Shown here: piece after piece, positions 23,128-34,440 of the stretch
Layout: the number at the start of each line of letters is the position of its first letter
Position numbering within the stretch: position 1 is the first letter of the stretch
Origin: Myxocyprinus asiaticus
Taxonomy: Eukaryota; Chordata; Actinopteri; Cypriniformes; Catostomidae
NCBI RefSeq assembly: GCF_019703515.2
Contig: NC_059385.1
Coordinates: 31,443,001-31,507,000, forward strand
DNA length: 64,000 bases
Direction of reading: 5' to 3'
Made by a program: the position numbers and the translations under genes
The notes under the pieces: generated by a model
Told to the model about the DNA's origin: nothing
Database searches by the model: none
Seen by the model: only the letters and a program-made list of their open reading frames with translations

Positions 23128-23396
23128 GGTGAACTGGCTCCTCCAGCTGAGCCTGGTTTCTCCCAAGTTTTTTTTTTTTCTTCTCTCTATTAACTAACAT
23201 CTTATGGAGTTTCGGGTTCTTTGGCTTGCTCACCAGGGGTCTAACTTTTAAGACATGATTTTCAATTGAGTTCATCAATGAAACTGCTCAACAAGGACTT
23301 TAAGACATTACAGACATTACAGCATAATTTTCTGTAAAGCTGCTTTGAAACAATGTGCATTGTGAAAAGCGTTATACAAATAAAATTAACTTGACT
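23128..23396 (+). repeat. L2/SINE-type 3' tail
   Basis: Contains CATCTTATGGAGTTTCGGGT, GCTGCTTTGAAACAATGTGC, AAAAGCGTTATACAAATAAA and a short TTGACT end. This is the widespread fish 3' tail shared by L2-type LINEs and the SINEs that borrow their machinery. No coding part precedes it, so it is a heavily truncated copy. It ends in the same TTGAC-type repeat as the LINE at 664-4140, but in plus orientation. Confidence 0.7.
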
Positions 23397-24289
23397 AAGT
23401 CATATCAGTCAAATTAAAATAATTAATTTGACAAATCTACTTGTAATCAAGCCCATTTCTACTTAAAGGCCTGTGTAACAATAACAGCCAAAATGTCATT
23501 CTTGGTTTGTAGTTTTGCATGTTTGCAGTATTGGATAACCGTGTTTATGCAGCACCTCTAGGGAACAGTCTGCATGCTTTTTCTCCACTGTGTCTTTAAA
23601 ATAGTGCTTAATCCTCACTATAAATCACATTAAAGTCCATAATTGGTTGAAGCACATGAACGATGCCATGTGTCTGAGACGGTCAAATCTTTAGGTGTTA
23701 TCAGGCATTAATGCTAATGAGATTTCCCTCATGAGAGATCTTTTGCAATGACAATTATCACAAGAATTAAACTCCAGTAAACCTAAAATTGACCCCAGAG
23801 TTTGGGATTGGTTGGAATTTATTTATTTTATTTATTTATTAATTTTTTTTTTTTTTTATTTTTTTTTTCAGTCTTTGCTGCTTTTTTGTCCTTTGCCAAT
23901 CACATACCTGAGTGCCACAGATCCGCATCCTTTTCTGGGGAATCCACCTACAAAAGGCATGTCTTTGCATATTAATCTGGGATAGGAGAAAGTATTTTAA
24001 ACTGCACACATCATCTTTGATGCAATTATATGAGGCACTCAATTACCCAACTACCTTTCCATGAGAGTGAGAAACCAAACAGAAAACCTTATTTTCATGG
24101 TGCAAAACATTTTCTCAATGTCCACTTGTTCATTAGCTGTAATTGAAATTTACACTCAATCTATGTAAGCACCACCCAAATGACAGTAAAATAAAACACA
24201 CACTGCATGCAATATCTTACATGCTACCATGGTTTCATTTCAATTCAACTTGGCAAAATTCATTCCAACACTTAATGAATTTTCAAACA
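23397..24289. other. No gene; T-rich low-complexity tract
   Basis: Mostly unassigned AT-rich DNA with an A/T-only tract at about 23817-23868. No coding signal. Confidence 0.45.
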
Positions 24290-24441
24290 ATCCCTCATGC
24301 AGGAGTCGCGTGGCACCATGCGAGGGTCGAACGTGTGAACGCCGAGCTCTGCACACTTTGCTAGTTTTTAATACTTTTTGTGTCATAAACCGGTGAGATT
24401 CGATACACCCTGTTCCATAACTGTTCTGCATAACTGCACAA

Positions 24442-25281
24442 ATGTCAAAGAATTCAAAATCCTCAGGCTCTGGAGACATTAAAAGACACTTAGGTGCTCA
24501 AGCTGATACCCCTGACAGGGAGGCAGACCAGGGACTCAGTTTCGACGATGCGGTGGGAGAGATTCAGTGTCAACTATCGAGCATGTCGGCAATGCTGGCG
24601 AAGGTCGTTGCTGACTTGGAGGATCTTGCTGTAATACGTTGATCGAACACTGCCATGGAGACAAAATTCTCTGAGTTGGTTATAAGAGTGGGGGACGTCA
24701 AGAAACGGATCATTTATCTGGAGTCATCGGAGAGGCAATTAGCTTCTAACCCACTAGTGACCAAGACAGACTTGGTGTGCATTTGGGAAAAGTTAGAAGA
24801 TATTGAGAATCGTAATCGGCGAAACAATGTCCGAATTGTTGGAATTCCTGAGAACCGAGATATGGTGAAATTCCTAGACGACATCTTCCCGAGTCTGCTC
24901 AACATAACAGGCCATAAGCTGGAAATCGAGTGAGCTCACAGGGTTCCGGCGCGGAGATCCGTGAGGGAGACAGGCCCCGATCAATTCTGGCCAAATTTCT
25001 GAGATCATCTGATTAATATCTTGTGTTACGCGAGGCAAGGAGTAAAGGAAGGCTTTCTTGGAAGAACCACAAAATTTTCTTGTTCCCAGACTTTGCGAAT
25101 TTGACAAGAGAGAAACGTGATCGATTTAAGGAATGCAAGAAACTCTTACATCAATCACGATGTAAAGGTCACTTTTGCACTGATGTTCCCGGCCAAATTG
25201 AGAATAGATACTAAGGATGGCCGCAAAATATTTACATGCCCACAGCAAGCGATGTCCTTCATAAATTCAATGGAATGAGTA
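24442..25281 (+). pseudogene. L1-like ORF1 protein, stops from CpG decay
   Basis: ORF1 proteins of L1 elements bind element RNA as trimers. From ATG 24442 the frame runs 66 codons to a TGA at 24640, continues in the same frame to another TGA at 24931, and beyond. The first part has a low-complexity head (SKNSKSSGSGD) and a helical stretch; the second has the L1-ORF1 core block ENRNRRNNVRIVGIPE (about 24800); the C-terminal part (WKNHKIFLFPDFANLT, KLLHQ) lies at about 25050-25170 in a shifted frame. Both in-frame TGA codons could derive from CGA (Arg) by C-to-T change. Confidence 0.8.
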
Positions 25282-25749
25282 AGTCATTGTGTGATGCTTT
25301 CAATGCAGCCAAGTGTGCCTAACTCACTGAACATTCACTTGACCGTCCGAGGAAACTGGGCACCTTTTTTGTTTATTTTTGTGCTGGTTCCGCCTAGCGG
25401 CTGGAGTTTGTTTTGTGGAATAACACTCCTTCTGGACAGTATGTGGATGAATCTGCACGTTCTTTGTGCTTGTGCCTCCTATTGGATGGAGTTTGTTTTG
25501 TGGAATATTTCTTGCAAATCATTAGAGTGATTAGGGCATGTGTTACACTCATGTAACAGCCGAATGGGCTGGCTCAGTGAACATTCATTTGACTTCCCGA
25601 GGAAACCGAACATTTTCTTTTTTATATTTTTTTTATTTATTTATTTATTTTCTGGGGGAAGTTCGGGGTTTGTTTGTTGCTCTAATGTTGGAATGTGGTC
25701 TTTATAATTTTGTTTTTGACACACAATCTATTTTTTTTAATATGTCAAA

Positions 25750-28737
25750 ATGTCAAATGTTAATATGAGTAGATTGTCTCTCTCCATGTGGAATGTGAAT
25801 GGGTTGGGTCACCCCATAAAAAGAAGGAAGGTTATTTATTTTCTTAAATGTAAGAAATACGATATAGTGTTTCTTCAAGAAACACATCTTTCCCCGCAGA
25901 AATCTGAAAAATTTGGGAAGATATGGGGTAGACATGTTTTCTTTAGTGCTGGCTCAAGTAAGGGCAGGGGAGTCATTACATTGATAAGTAAGCATCTACA
26001 ATTCAAATGTCTCAAACAGATTAAAGATAAGTTAGGAAGAGTCATTATTGTTTTAGCAGAAATTCAGGGGCAAAGGTTGATTATGGCTAATATTTATGCA
26101 CCTAACGCTGATGATCAGGGCTTTTTTATAGATCTTGAAGGGATGTTGCAAGCCACTGGCACCCCTCATGATATAATATTGGGTGGAGACTTTAATCTTT
26201 TGATGGACTCAGTCTTTGATCATAGTGAAGCAAAAGTGAGTAAGCCTCCTAGAGCAACATTGATGCTTCACAGGATGTGTAAAAATGTTGGTCTTACAGA
26301 TATTTGGAGACTTTTGAACCCATCTGGTAGGGACTCTACATTTTTTCATCAGTACATAAGATTTATAATAGAATAGATTTATTTTTTATATCTAAGTCCC
26401 TCATTTCATCTGTTGTTGATTGTTCAATTGTAAACATTTTAGTCTCAGATCTCAGTTTAGAGGTGTTGCCACATACGGAGAAAAATACATCATATAATTG
26501 GTGCTTTATAGTATCCCTTTTGCAATAACCTGAATTCCAAAAATGCTAAAGGCTGAAATCAATGTCTATATGGAGACCAACTGGACCTCAGCCAACAATG
26601 ACACAAGCCTGGATCAGTCTGATTCTTAAAAAGGACAAAGATCCAAGCGAGTGTAAGAGTTACCATCCAATTTCCCTGATCCATCCAGACGTAAAAATAT
26701 TGTCAAGAATTCTGGCTAACCGATTAATAAAGTTATGACATCTCTTACACATACAGATCAGGTGGGGTTTATTCAGGGCCGCAGCTCTTCTGATAATATT
26801 AGGCGTTTCATCAATATTATGTGGTCAGCGGCGAATGATCAGACTCCGGTCGCTTCCATCGCATTTGACGCCGAAAAGGTGTTTGATATGGTAAAATAGG
26901 ATTATCTTTTTAAGATTTTGGAAATATACGGGTTCGGGAACACTTTTATTGGATGGATCAAGTTACATTATATACACACGGTAGCGGGGGTACAAACAAA
27001 TGGATTAATTTCAGATTATTTTACTCTGGATAGGGGCACCCCTCAGGGTTGCCCTCTTTCACCATTATTGTTCTGTCTTGCCCTGGAAACATTAGCAGCC
27101 ACAATAAGTAAGGAGGATAATTTTACAGGGTTGATGGCGGGAGGTGTGGCACATAAGCTTCTGCTTTACGCAGATAATATTTTATTATTCGTCTCCGACC
27201 CTTCTAGATCTATGCCTTGCCTCCACAGAATTATTAATTCTTTTTTAATTAATTATTAATCAAAATGTTCTCGTAATACAGAGTTAACTGGTCTAAATCT
27301 GAAGCTTTGTCTCTGACAGCGTACTGCCCGATAACGGCTTTTCAGCCGGGTGCCTTTCAGTGGCCCAAACAGGACATTAAGTATTTGGGTATTTTATTCC
27401 CAGCAAATTTGTGTGATTTAGACAGAGTTAATTTTGACCCTTTAATAAAAAGGTTTTTGAGCGATGTGGGCAGATGGGCTTCATTACATTTCTCGATGAT
27501 TGGGAAGGTTAATGCTATTAAAATGAATTGTATTGCAAAATTCAACTACCTGTTACAGACTCTCCCTATAGATGTCCCCCTCTCTTATTTCAAGCAATTT
27601 GATAGCATAGCAAAGTCCTTCATTTGGAATGCGAAAAGTCCCAGATTACATTTCAGTAAGCAGCATAGGCCGATTGACAAAGGTGGGCTAGGCCTACCCA
27701 AGATTTTGTTTTATTGTTATGCGTTCGGTCTCAGACACTTGGCTCATTGGTCACTTCCACCTGAGAGAGCCCCTCCCTGGTTTTGTATTGAACAGGAAAT
27801 TCTTGCCCCTATTTCGCCATTGCAAAGCCTTTCTATCAAACTAACCGGAGAAGTTAAATTACACCCCGTTATCTCGCATTTACACTCGGTATGGATAAAA
27901 ATGTCCAGAGAGTTTAATTCGGACATTTATTTAAATGCTGCCTCGAGCTTATGGCTGAACCCCAAATGATGTATTAATAAGTCCCCTTTCTGCTGGTCAG
28001 AGCAGATTGTGATGGGGATTACTACACTCAGTGACCTATATGAGATTGGAGTGTTGAGATCCTTTGAAAATTTGGTTCAACATTTTGGGATTCCCAGATC
28101 TCAGTTCTTTAGATATTTACAGCTGCGCCTACTGCTCTGTACTATTTTTGGGAGTAGCATACACCCGTCTAAAGCGGCAGATACTCTGGGAGTGGTGATT
28201 ACTGCTTTTGGAAAAGGTCATGAGGCATCAGTGTATTACTCCCTGATAATTCAGAGTCTGGGGGACGGAGCTTCAATTTATCTCAAGAGATTATGGGAGA
28301 CAGATTTAAACTTGGTATTGGAGGAGTCTGCATCTAGAGACGCAAGAGTGCACCTTATGCAATTCAAGATTTTACATCTATTCTATTGGACCCCCTCTAT
28401 ATTGTATAGGCTTGGTCTTAAAGACACACCCACCTGCTGGCGATGCCAATCAGAGGATGGAGACATAACCCATGTCTACTGGGGGTGTGTTGAAATCCAG
28501 AAGTTTTGGTTGAAGGTTCAGAGTTTTGTGTGTGATGTATTGGGCACTCGGGTTTCATTTTGCCCCAGACTCTGTATTTTTGGCGATGGGCCCAACGATG
28601 TTGAGAATAGACACATAAAGAGTTCGGTCCTAACCAGTGTCATGATTGCCAGACAGATTCTTTTAAGGGGTTGGAGGTCGGCTGGAGCAGTGCTCGGAGA
28701 TGGGGAGGGTGGCGGCCTTTGTAGATGGGTCATTTAG
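25750..28737 (+). pseudogene. L1/Tx1-like ORF2 (endonuclease-RT), inactive
   Basis: AP-endonuclease: SMWNVNGLG, FLQETHLS, RGVITLIS, NIYAPN, LGGDFNLLMD (25780-26210), intact in a 208-codon frame. After a deletion, RT resumes near 26590 with ISLILKKDKDPSECKSYHPI, then GFIQGRSSSDNIRRF, a motif-A region reading FDAEKVFD, and GTPQGCPLSPLLFCLALE (about 27030). The catalytic block is YADN (about 27170) where the family has YADD, so the second metal-binding Asp is lost. The C-terminal part follows (27307-27969; 28009-28737) with a CWRCQSEDGDITHVYWGC zinc-knuckle-like block. Stops and frameshifts occur throughout. Confidence 0.87.
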
Positions 28738-29278
28738 AAGACTCTGGATTTTTTCCTCATTACAGCAGAAACAACTTAAAATTCTCCATCATTTTTGGGC
28801 ATACAGATAAGTGTAAGACATCATTAGAGACTATAAAGGGTCTACTTTTATTTGTGTACACTCACAATAACAACAAAACCTTATGCTTTTGTAAAATAAA
28901 GAAAATAAACAGGGTGCACTTTCAACCGTCTCTGTCTTGGCGAGCATCTTTCTGAAACACGTCACAAAAATGAACTGAAACTCTGTGAATACTTATCAGA
29001 CAAACATGAAACATATGTCTAAAGAAAGCTTAAAATGTTTACTTTTAAATAAAACAATTCAAATTTAAAACAAATATTCTCCTGCAATGTAATCTGTGTG
29101 AAACAAAGTGATGTAGAGTTTCTACTGGCTCAGCTAATTATCCCTAATGTAATCACACCCACCAGCAAAGCACGCTATTCATATGGTAATGTGCTGAGAT
29201 GATAAAAAGCTCCCAACTGGTACCTTAAAATCATCAAGTTCATCATCCGATTCATTCACTTTTCTGCACGTTTGCAAG

Positions 29279-29531
29279 ATGGCACACTACACAGGTGAGG
29301 AAGCTCCTGGATAGTGACGAAGAGATCACATTTTCCTCAGAAGAAGAGCGGGACACCGATGAACGTTTGCATTTTGAAGAGTGACTTGATCCAGCCGAGG
29401 ATACAATTTCGGATGAGTAAGTCATTTAGTTTTACTTACATATTAGTTGACATGCTATTTTATATAAACATGTACTATTTTATTTATTACATACTATTTC
29501 CAGACTTGCCAGCCAGGATTCAGAGTATTGA
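29279..29531 (+). pseudogene. piggyBac-like transposase N-terminal exons 1-2
   Basis: ATG at 29279 begins MAHYTGEEAP. An 11-bp deletion relative to the copy at 48363-48514 then shifts the frame, so it stops at once, whereas the other copy continues with an acidic DSEEEFTFSS stretch typical of piggyBac N-termini. A donor GATGA|GTAAGT lies at 29416/29417 and an acceptor TATTTCCAG at 29503. Joining them keeps the Asp-Glu reading frame and adds a short second exon that ends at TGA 29529-29531. No catalytic domain follows, so only a short peptide could ever come from it. Confidence 0.65.
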
Positions 29532-29789
29532 AATTTGAAATATGTCCTAATAGGCAAGTTTTAGTTACATTAAAATGTCGTTTCGGCTAAAGCAGGTATT
29601 TAAATTGTATGCTGTATGATATAAATATGATATGTAATATGATATAAAAATAATCTGAATGTTTAGATTATATTTTAACTAGTGTTTATGCTGCCTCATT
29701 ATCATCAACGAAGCTTGTGCTTGCAAATATCTGTTCGGGTGTAAATGTGTAAAATGTGCTGTAAATATGCCCATATTAGAAAATCAGCA

Positions 29790-30060
29790 TATTAGAATGA
29801 TTTCTGAAGGATCATGTGACACTGAAGACTGCAGTAATGATGCTGAAAATTCAGCTTTGATCACAGGAATAAATTGCATTTTACAATATATTCAAGTAGA
29901 AAAGTTATTTTAAATTGTAAAAATATTTCACAATATCACAGTTTTTGCTGTATTTTGAATCAAATAAATGCAGCCTTGGTGAGCAGAAGAGACTTCTTTT
30001 AAAAACATTAAAAAATCTTACAGATCTAAAACTTTTAAATGGTAGAGTAGGTCTAAAGTT
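29790..30060. repeat. Dispersed fish repeat inside piggyBac, copy 1
   Basis: Contains TGATTTCTGAAGGATCATGT, AAATAAATGCAGCCTTGGTG and AAAAAATCTTACAGATCTAA, a family very common in cyprinid DNA. It is matched in inverted orientation at about 47740-48010 with the same flanks, so it was present in the piggyBac family before the copies diverged. Confidence 0.7.
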
Positions 30061-30837
30061 TTTAAGAAAATGTCTTTATGTAAAGAAAATGTATAGTCAG
30101 ATGACTTCTTTTAACTTGATTTTGTGAATAAGCTACAAACAATATATTCAATCATTAAGTCTCCTCACATTCATTCTCTCTCAGGGGAGTGGTCTTTGTC
30201 TCCTCAGGTGTGAATCACATCACTATTCATGATCATCCATGCCTCCTTGCATATGGCCTTTCTAACACTAAAAGTGTCTTACAAAAGTTAAATGACTATA
30301 TTCTTTTGTATGAATGAGTGATCAGGATGGTTTTCACATCATTTTTGTAGCAAAAACTCTAGGCTACAAGATCCAGTTCTCAAAAGTCTTGTGAACAAAT
30401 GTTTAGTATGTGTTATATGGCCTTATTTCAGTGACTTAAAATGTATTTTGTTTTTCAAAAACCACGCATAAACTTTATTTTCTCAAAAATACAAACATGT
30501 ACATACATATTGTTCACATAGTATTGTAGCCCAGTTTGTGCAGAATACAGTGTTGTCAGACTTTAGCCATTAATATGTTTTTAAGCAACTGAAAAAAGCA
30601 CAAATGTCAAGGCATGTCAAAACTTCTCCAGGGCCCAAAACACTCTCTGACCCCAGAGGGTTAAAACATATGTTGTCACTAGGTACTGATTACCTACTGA
30701 CAGGTGCTTAATATCAGGGTTGTGCATCATTCAGAATTGCAATGAGAATGCTGTTTAAATTCCAGTTCAGTTCCTGATAGCGAACAGGATGCAGAATTGT
30801 AATTTCTGAATTTAAAGGAGTAGAATTAAAATGGAAT

Positions 30838-31264
30838 ACATTTATCCCCTTTTCTCCCAATTTGGAATGCCCAATTCCCACTACTTAGTAGGTCCTCGTG
30901 GTGGCGCGGTTACTCACCTCAATCCGGGTGGCGGAGGACAAGTCTCAGTTGCCTCCACTTCTGAGACAGTCAATCCTTGCATCTTATCACATGGCCTGCT
31001 GTGCATGACATTGCGGAGACTCACAGCACGGGAAGCTCATGCTACTCTCTGCGATCCATGCACAAATTACCACATGCCCCATTGAGAGCGAGAACCCCTA
31101 ATCACGACCATGAGGAGGTTACCCCATGTGACTGTACCCTCCCTAGCAACCGGGCCAATTTGGTTGCTTAGGAGACCTGGCTGGAGTCACTCAGCATGGA
31201 TCCTGGATTCGACTCCAGGGGTGGTAGTCAGTGTCAATACACGCTGAGCTACCCAGGCCCCCTT
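30838..31264 (-). mobile_element. tRNA-derived SINE
   Basis: On the reverse strand the element opens with a tRNA-like head: GGGTAGCTCAGCG (A-box-like, about 31255) and GAGTCGAATCCAGG (B-box-like, about 31210). The body follows to a degraded end near 30840. Flanking ATGGAAT repeats (30831-30837 and 31265-31271) are the likely target duplication. Confidence 0.75.
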
Positions 31265-31584
31265 ATGGAATGAAATTCAAAGAAATTAATATAACTACCT
31301 TCATAGTTTTTAATAATAAATATTGTTTTTAATAATATATCTCAGTTTAGATGTATTGACTTACGCTAAATCATGTTATCAAACATACAACATGTTGTTC
31401 ATTTCCAAAAACATAATAATTATCAGTGTTTGAAATGCCAATAATATACATTTCTATTTAGTTTATAAATATTTCATTGTGTGTGCCATGGTGGAAGAAC
31501 ACTACATTTTCTAATTTACCTCAGAATCTTAACCCTTGTGCATCCTTCGTTACAGGTGCATTTTTGTGGCCTTTGGGTCAAATA

Positions 31585-32070
31585 TGTCCGATCGAGGAAC
31601 AGAACGAGAATGAAGATGAAGAAGAACCCAAGTGCAGTTTTATTTAAAAAGTGTATCCAGCAAATGTGAACGTAGCAATACAATAATACAAAACAAAACA
31701 CAAATACGAACTATGACTTGACTATGACTAGACGTAACTAAGACTTAGAAACCATAAACAGGAACAAACCATGAACCGACGTTACAACAACAATACTCGA
31801 CAAAGGACAATGGCAAACATGAGGGCTTAAATACAGAGACTGGGGCAAACGAGATAACAAGACACATAAACCTGAACCAATGAAAAGACAAGACTAATGA
31901 ACATGATGATAAGACAAAGACTATAAACCAAAGAGAACAAAACACATGAAACATGAGGATCACATGACAAGACCAGGAAATCACATGACATAATATAGGA
32001 ACAAGGAAGTGACAAATTTCAAAATAAAAGACAAAGTCAAAACATTAACAAAAAACACATAAATGTGACA
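31585..32070 (-). repeat. LTR of the same family as the solo LTR at 6.7 kb
   Basis: Starts TG, ends CA, with a reverse-strand AATAAA-like signal (near 31645) and TATTTAAG box (near 31830). It shares AACCCAAGTGCAGTTTTATT and ACATGAGGGCTTAAATA with the solo LTR at 6699-7153. On the right the reverse strand has a purine-rich GGGGAGGATA tract next to the LTR, so this is the 3' LTR with a stub of internal sequence up to about 32345. Confidence 0.75.
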
Positions 32071-32348
32071 TATCCTCCCCTAGGAGACCAAGGCATATCG
32101 ACCAGAGGGCCCGGAGACCAGTGTGGACCAGGAGACCAGGGTGGAGTGGGCAGAAGGCCCGGAGACCAGGGTTGACCAGGCGACCAGGGCGGAGCTGGCA
32201 GAGCACCCGGAGACCAGGGCAAACCAGGCGCTGCCTCTGGGACGGACGAGGGTTCAGGCGCAGGCTCTGGGACGGACGAGGCTTCAGGCGCTGGCTCTGG
32301 GACAAGTTCTGCATTTGGATATACATTATATTTAGACATTAAAGACAT
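32037..32348 (-). CDS. Proline-rich PWSPG-repeat C-terminal ORF of the LTR element
   Basis: A 103-codon reverse-strand frame begins in the internal stub and runs through the polypurine tract into the LTR. It contains the acidic/proline repeat VPEPAPE with variants, followed by about six PWSPG-type pentapeptides. The repeats arise from a GGAGACCAGGG-type minisatellite. Position next to the 3' LTR suggests the C-terminal tail of the element's last ORF; no catalytic domain is present, and I cannot say whether it is made. Confidence 0.4.
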   Translation of the reverse strand: MSLMSKYNVYPNAELVPEPAPEASSVPEPAPEPSSVPEAAPGLPWSPGALPAPPWSPGQPWSPGLLPTPPWSPGPHWSPGPLVDMPWSPRGGYVTFMCFLLMF

Positions 32349-33095
32349 TAAAAGCTTTTCTTTTTTGGTTTGAGGTTTTGAAGTGTCAGTTTTTGCAATG
32401 ATGCCACATTACGATTACAAACCATGGTGTTACAAAGAGAAGACTTAGAGAAAGATTTTTGTTTAATATCATATATTTCAAACATCCAAATTCAATAAAT
32501 CAATAGAATTAATTAATAAAAAATTTCAATAAAACCAACAGCAATAAACAGAAATGAACAGTGATAATTAATTTTGTGTACAAACATGAGACAGAATAAT
32601 CATTTTGCTCCCACCCCTAAGCATAAACTTTCTTAAAGTGGAAGAAAATCAACGGTCTCAAACTCAGCCTTTGATCTCTCTGTGTGTATGTGTGTGTATG
32701 TCTGTGTGTGCATGTGTGTGAGCATGCTTGGTGTGTGCTAAGTATTATTGTCTCACCCTTTCATTTATGTGTGTGTGTGTGTGTGTGTGTTCTCCGTTCT
32801 GCATGTGTTATGGCCTGACCCCTTCATTTCTGTATGTGTTCTGCATTGTGGCTGATTTTATTTGTCAAATTCTATGCTCTCTGTTATAGTGTGGCCTATT
32901 CACTCCTGTGTGTGATTGTGTGTGTGTGTTCTGCATTGTGGCTGATTTATTGATTTTATTTGACAAATAAAAAAACAAAAAAATGCTCTGTTTTATCGTC
33001 TCAACCATTCATTTCCTATATGGGGTCAAATTTGAACCTGAACACAATGAGTATGAATTTTTTTCATACTCAACCACACCACCAGAATCCAGCCC

Positions 33096-33098
<3 letters not shown>

Positions 33099-33142
<44 letters not shown>
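33099..33142 (+). repeat. GT microsatellite
   Basis: Uninterrupted GT run of about 20 units. Another shorter GT run is at 32767-32790. Confidence 0.9.
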
Positions 33143-33147
<5 letters not shown>

Positions 33148-33262
33148 GCAAATGTAGGAAAAGTCACCAAACCTCATGCCACTGAAATGAAGGAAAACAT
33201 GTTTTTAAAGAAGCAAAATTCAAAAGGGGACATTTTTGACCCCAAAGCTACATAAGGGTTAA

Positions 33263-34199
33263 AAACGGAGCCAAACAATAAGAAGCTGCTAAGATGATGG
33301 AAACCTAAAACAAAACACTTGAAAAGTTTTCTCTTCATATCCATTTTGTTGTTGTGTTATGCTGCTTTGACATGCTATCAGAATTATAGTAAATATGATT
33401 TTCGTACTTGAAAGTTGCACATGAGATACCCACGTTTCCTAGTTAGGAGCACTGTCATAGCCACGGTGGGTGAAGACTCATTGTCTTATGCCCCTATTCC
33501 ACCAACAGCCAAAAGCTTGCTGGCCTTGAACCATGAACCACTAACTTCTGAGGCTGATGGGCAGCAAAATGTCAGCAAAGCTTTCAAAACAACACCAGCT
33601 CAAAAAACAAAACTAGATCGTTCTCATTATAACGAAGCTATTTACTGGGGTTGTGCAGCGCAGCCATTATCTGTATTTGTATCTGTATCTGTTACTATCG
33701 CAAAATGATCTGTATCTGTCACTGAATAAAACTGAATATGGGCGGGGCTTAAACAGGAAGTTTAACAAAACTAAATGAAACACCCATTTTTAAAATGTAA
33801 CTTCAAATTTAGTACACTTTAAAGGGAGGGGAAAAAAGATCACGCATGTTTCAGTTTCTTTGTATCACATGAGCAGGAATATTCTGAATAGATGTACACT
33901 TTATGGAGAATTTAAACCTTTATGGAGCATTTAACCTTTTTTGGAATAAAGTTTTAACCAGATACTTACCTTAATCGGTGATGCAAAAATAAATGTGGTC
34001 AATTATAGTGGTGAATAGACAAAATCAGCTGTGGCTATTCGGCTAAGCTATTCGGCTAAGCAGGCCGAGGGTCACATAGCAATTTTGTTCATTAGTGTTA
34101 CGCCATTTGGCCAGTGTCCAAGGCACACCTAGCTAGCATACAGTGCACATGGCCCTTTGGAGCAGTAGCTACACAGAAATTTTGGCGATAGATCTACTT
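33263..34199. other. No gene recognised
   Basis: Includes the phrase TATCTGTATTTGTATCTGTA near 33668 and a 17-bp tandem duplication GCTATTCGGCTAA near 34035. No coding signal. Confidence 0.4.
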
Positions 34200-34440
34200 G
34201 GTTGGGGGGTTGTGTTTATGTTATGCATTTTGTGCAGCTTTGGGGGATTGTTTGTAATGTTAATTTGTGCAGCAGCATGTCTTACGTGCTTGATGCAGCA
34301 TGTCTTGCGTTTTGTCTAATTGTGCAGCTGCATGTCCATATGTTAACTCAAAATGTATGTATCTTTTCTAGCAGTAGCAACTATCCGTACTTTCTCTGCA
34401 GCAGCAGCAGCAGCATAGATCTAGTCCACCAAGACAAATA
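34200..34440 (-). repeat. Inverted copy of the CTG-rich unit
   Basis: The reverse complement reads GTCTTGGTGGACTAGATCTA followed by a CTG run, as in the array at 5862-8110, then degenerate GCTGCATG phrases. It shows the family is dispersed, not only local. Confidence 0.6.

Larger units (their letters stand above)
24290..28744 (+). mobile_element. L1/Tx1-like LINE with two ORFs, internally deleted
   Basis: Two-ORF non-LTR element on the plus strand: an ORF1 with a coiled-coil-like and L1-ORF1 core, and an ORF2 with AP-endonuclease, RT and Cys-rich C-terminus. The order and motif wording fit the fish L1/Tx1 group. A deletion of perhaps 1 kb in ORF2 (near 26575) removes the end of the endonuclease-RT linker and the first RT part. 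The 3' end is missing: coding text joins directly to a piggyBac 5' region at about 28745. Confidence 0.87.
28745..30664 (+). mobile_element. piggyBac-derived element, internally deleted
   Basis: The right end is CCCTCTGGGG-type TIR (inverted at 30650-30660) followed by TTAA (30661-30664), the piggyBac target. The interior has an exon encoding a piggyBac-like N-terminus, a spliced-looking second exon, and no transposase catalytic core. Compared with the copy at 46-50 kb, the left TIR (about 40 bp) is missing and the preceding sequence is the end of an L1-like ORF2. An unrelated dispersed repeat (29790-30060) also lies inside. Confidence 0.8.
31533..33258. mobile_element. TTAA-flanked piggyBac-like non-autonomous element
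   Basis: Left end TTAA then CCCTTGTG (31529-31540); right end, inverted, TTAA then CCCTTATG (33251-33262). Both ends continue with a related phrase ending in TTTGGGTCAAA or TTTGGGGTCAAAAATG. No transposase is visible. The interior holds the LTR fragment at 31585-32345, GT-rich microsatellites and a short perfect hairpin near 33050 (GAGTATGAA/TTCATACTC). Confidence 0.6.

Noticed and set aside
32767..33142. CRISPR-like or regulated repeat array
   Set aside because: Plain GT/TG microsatellites in a eukaryotic context; no spacers.
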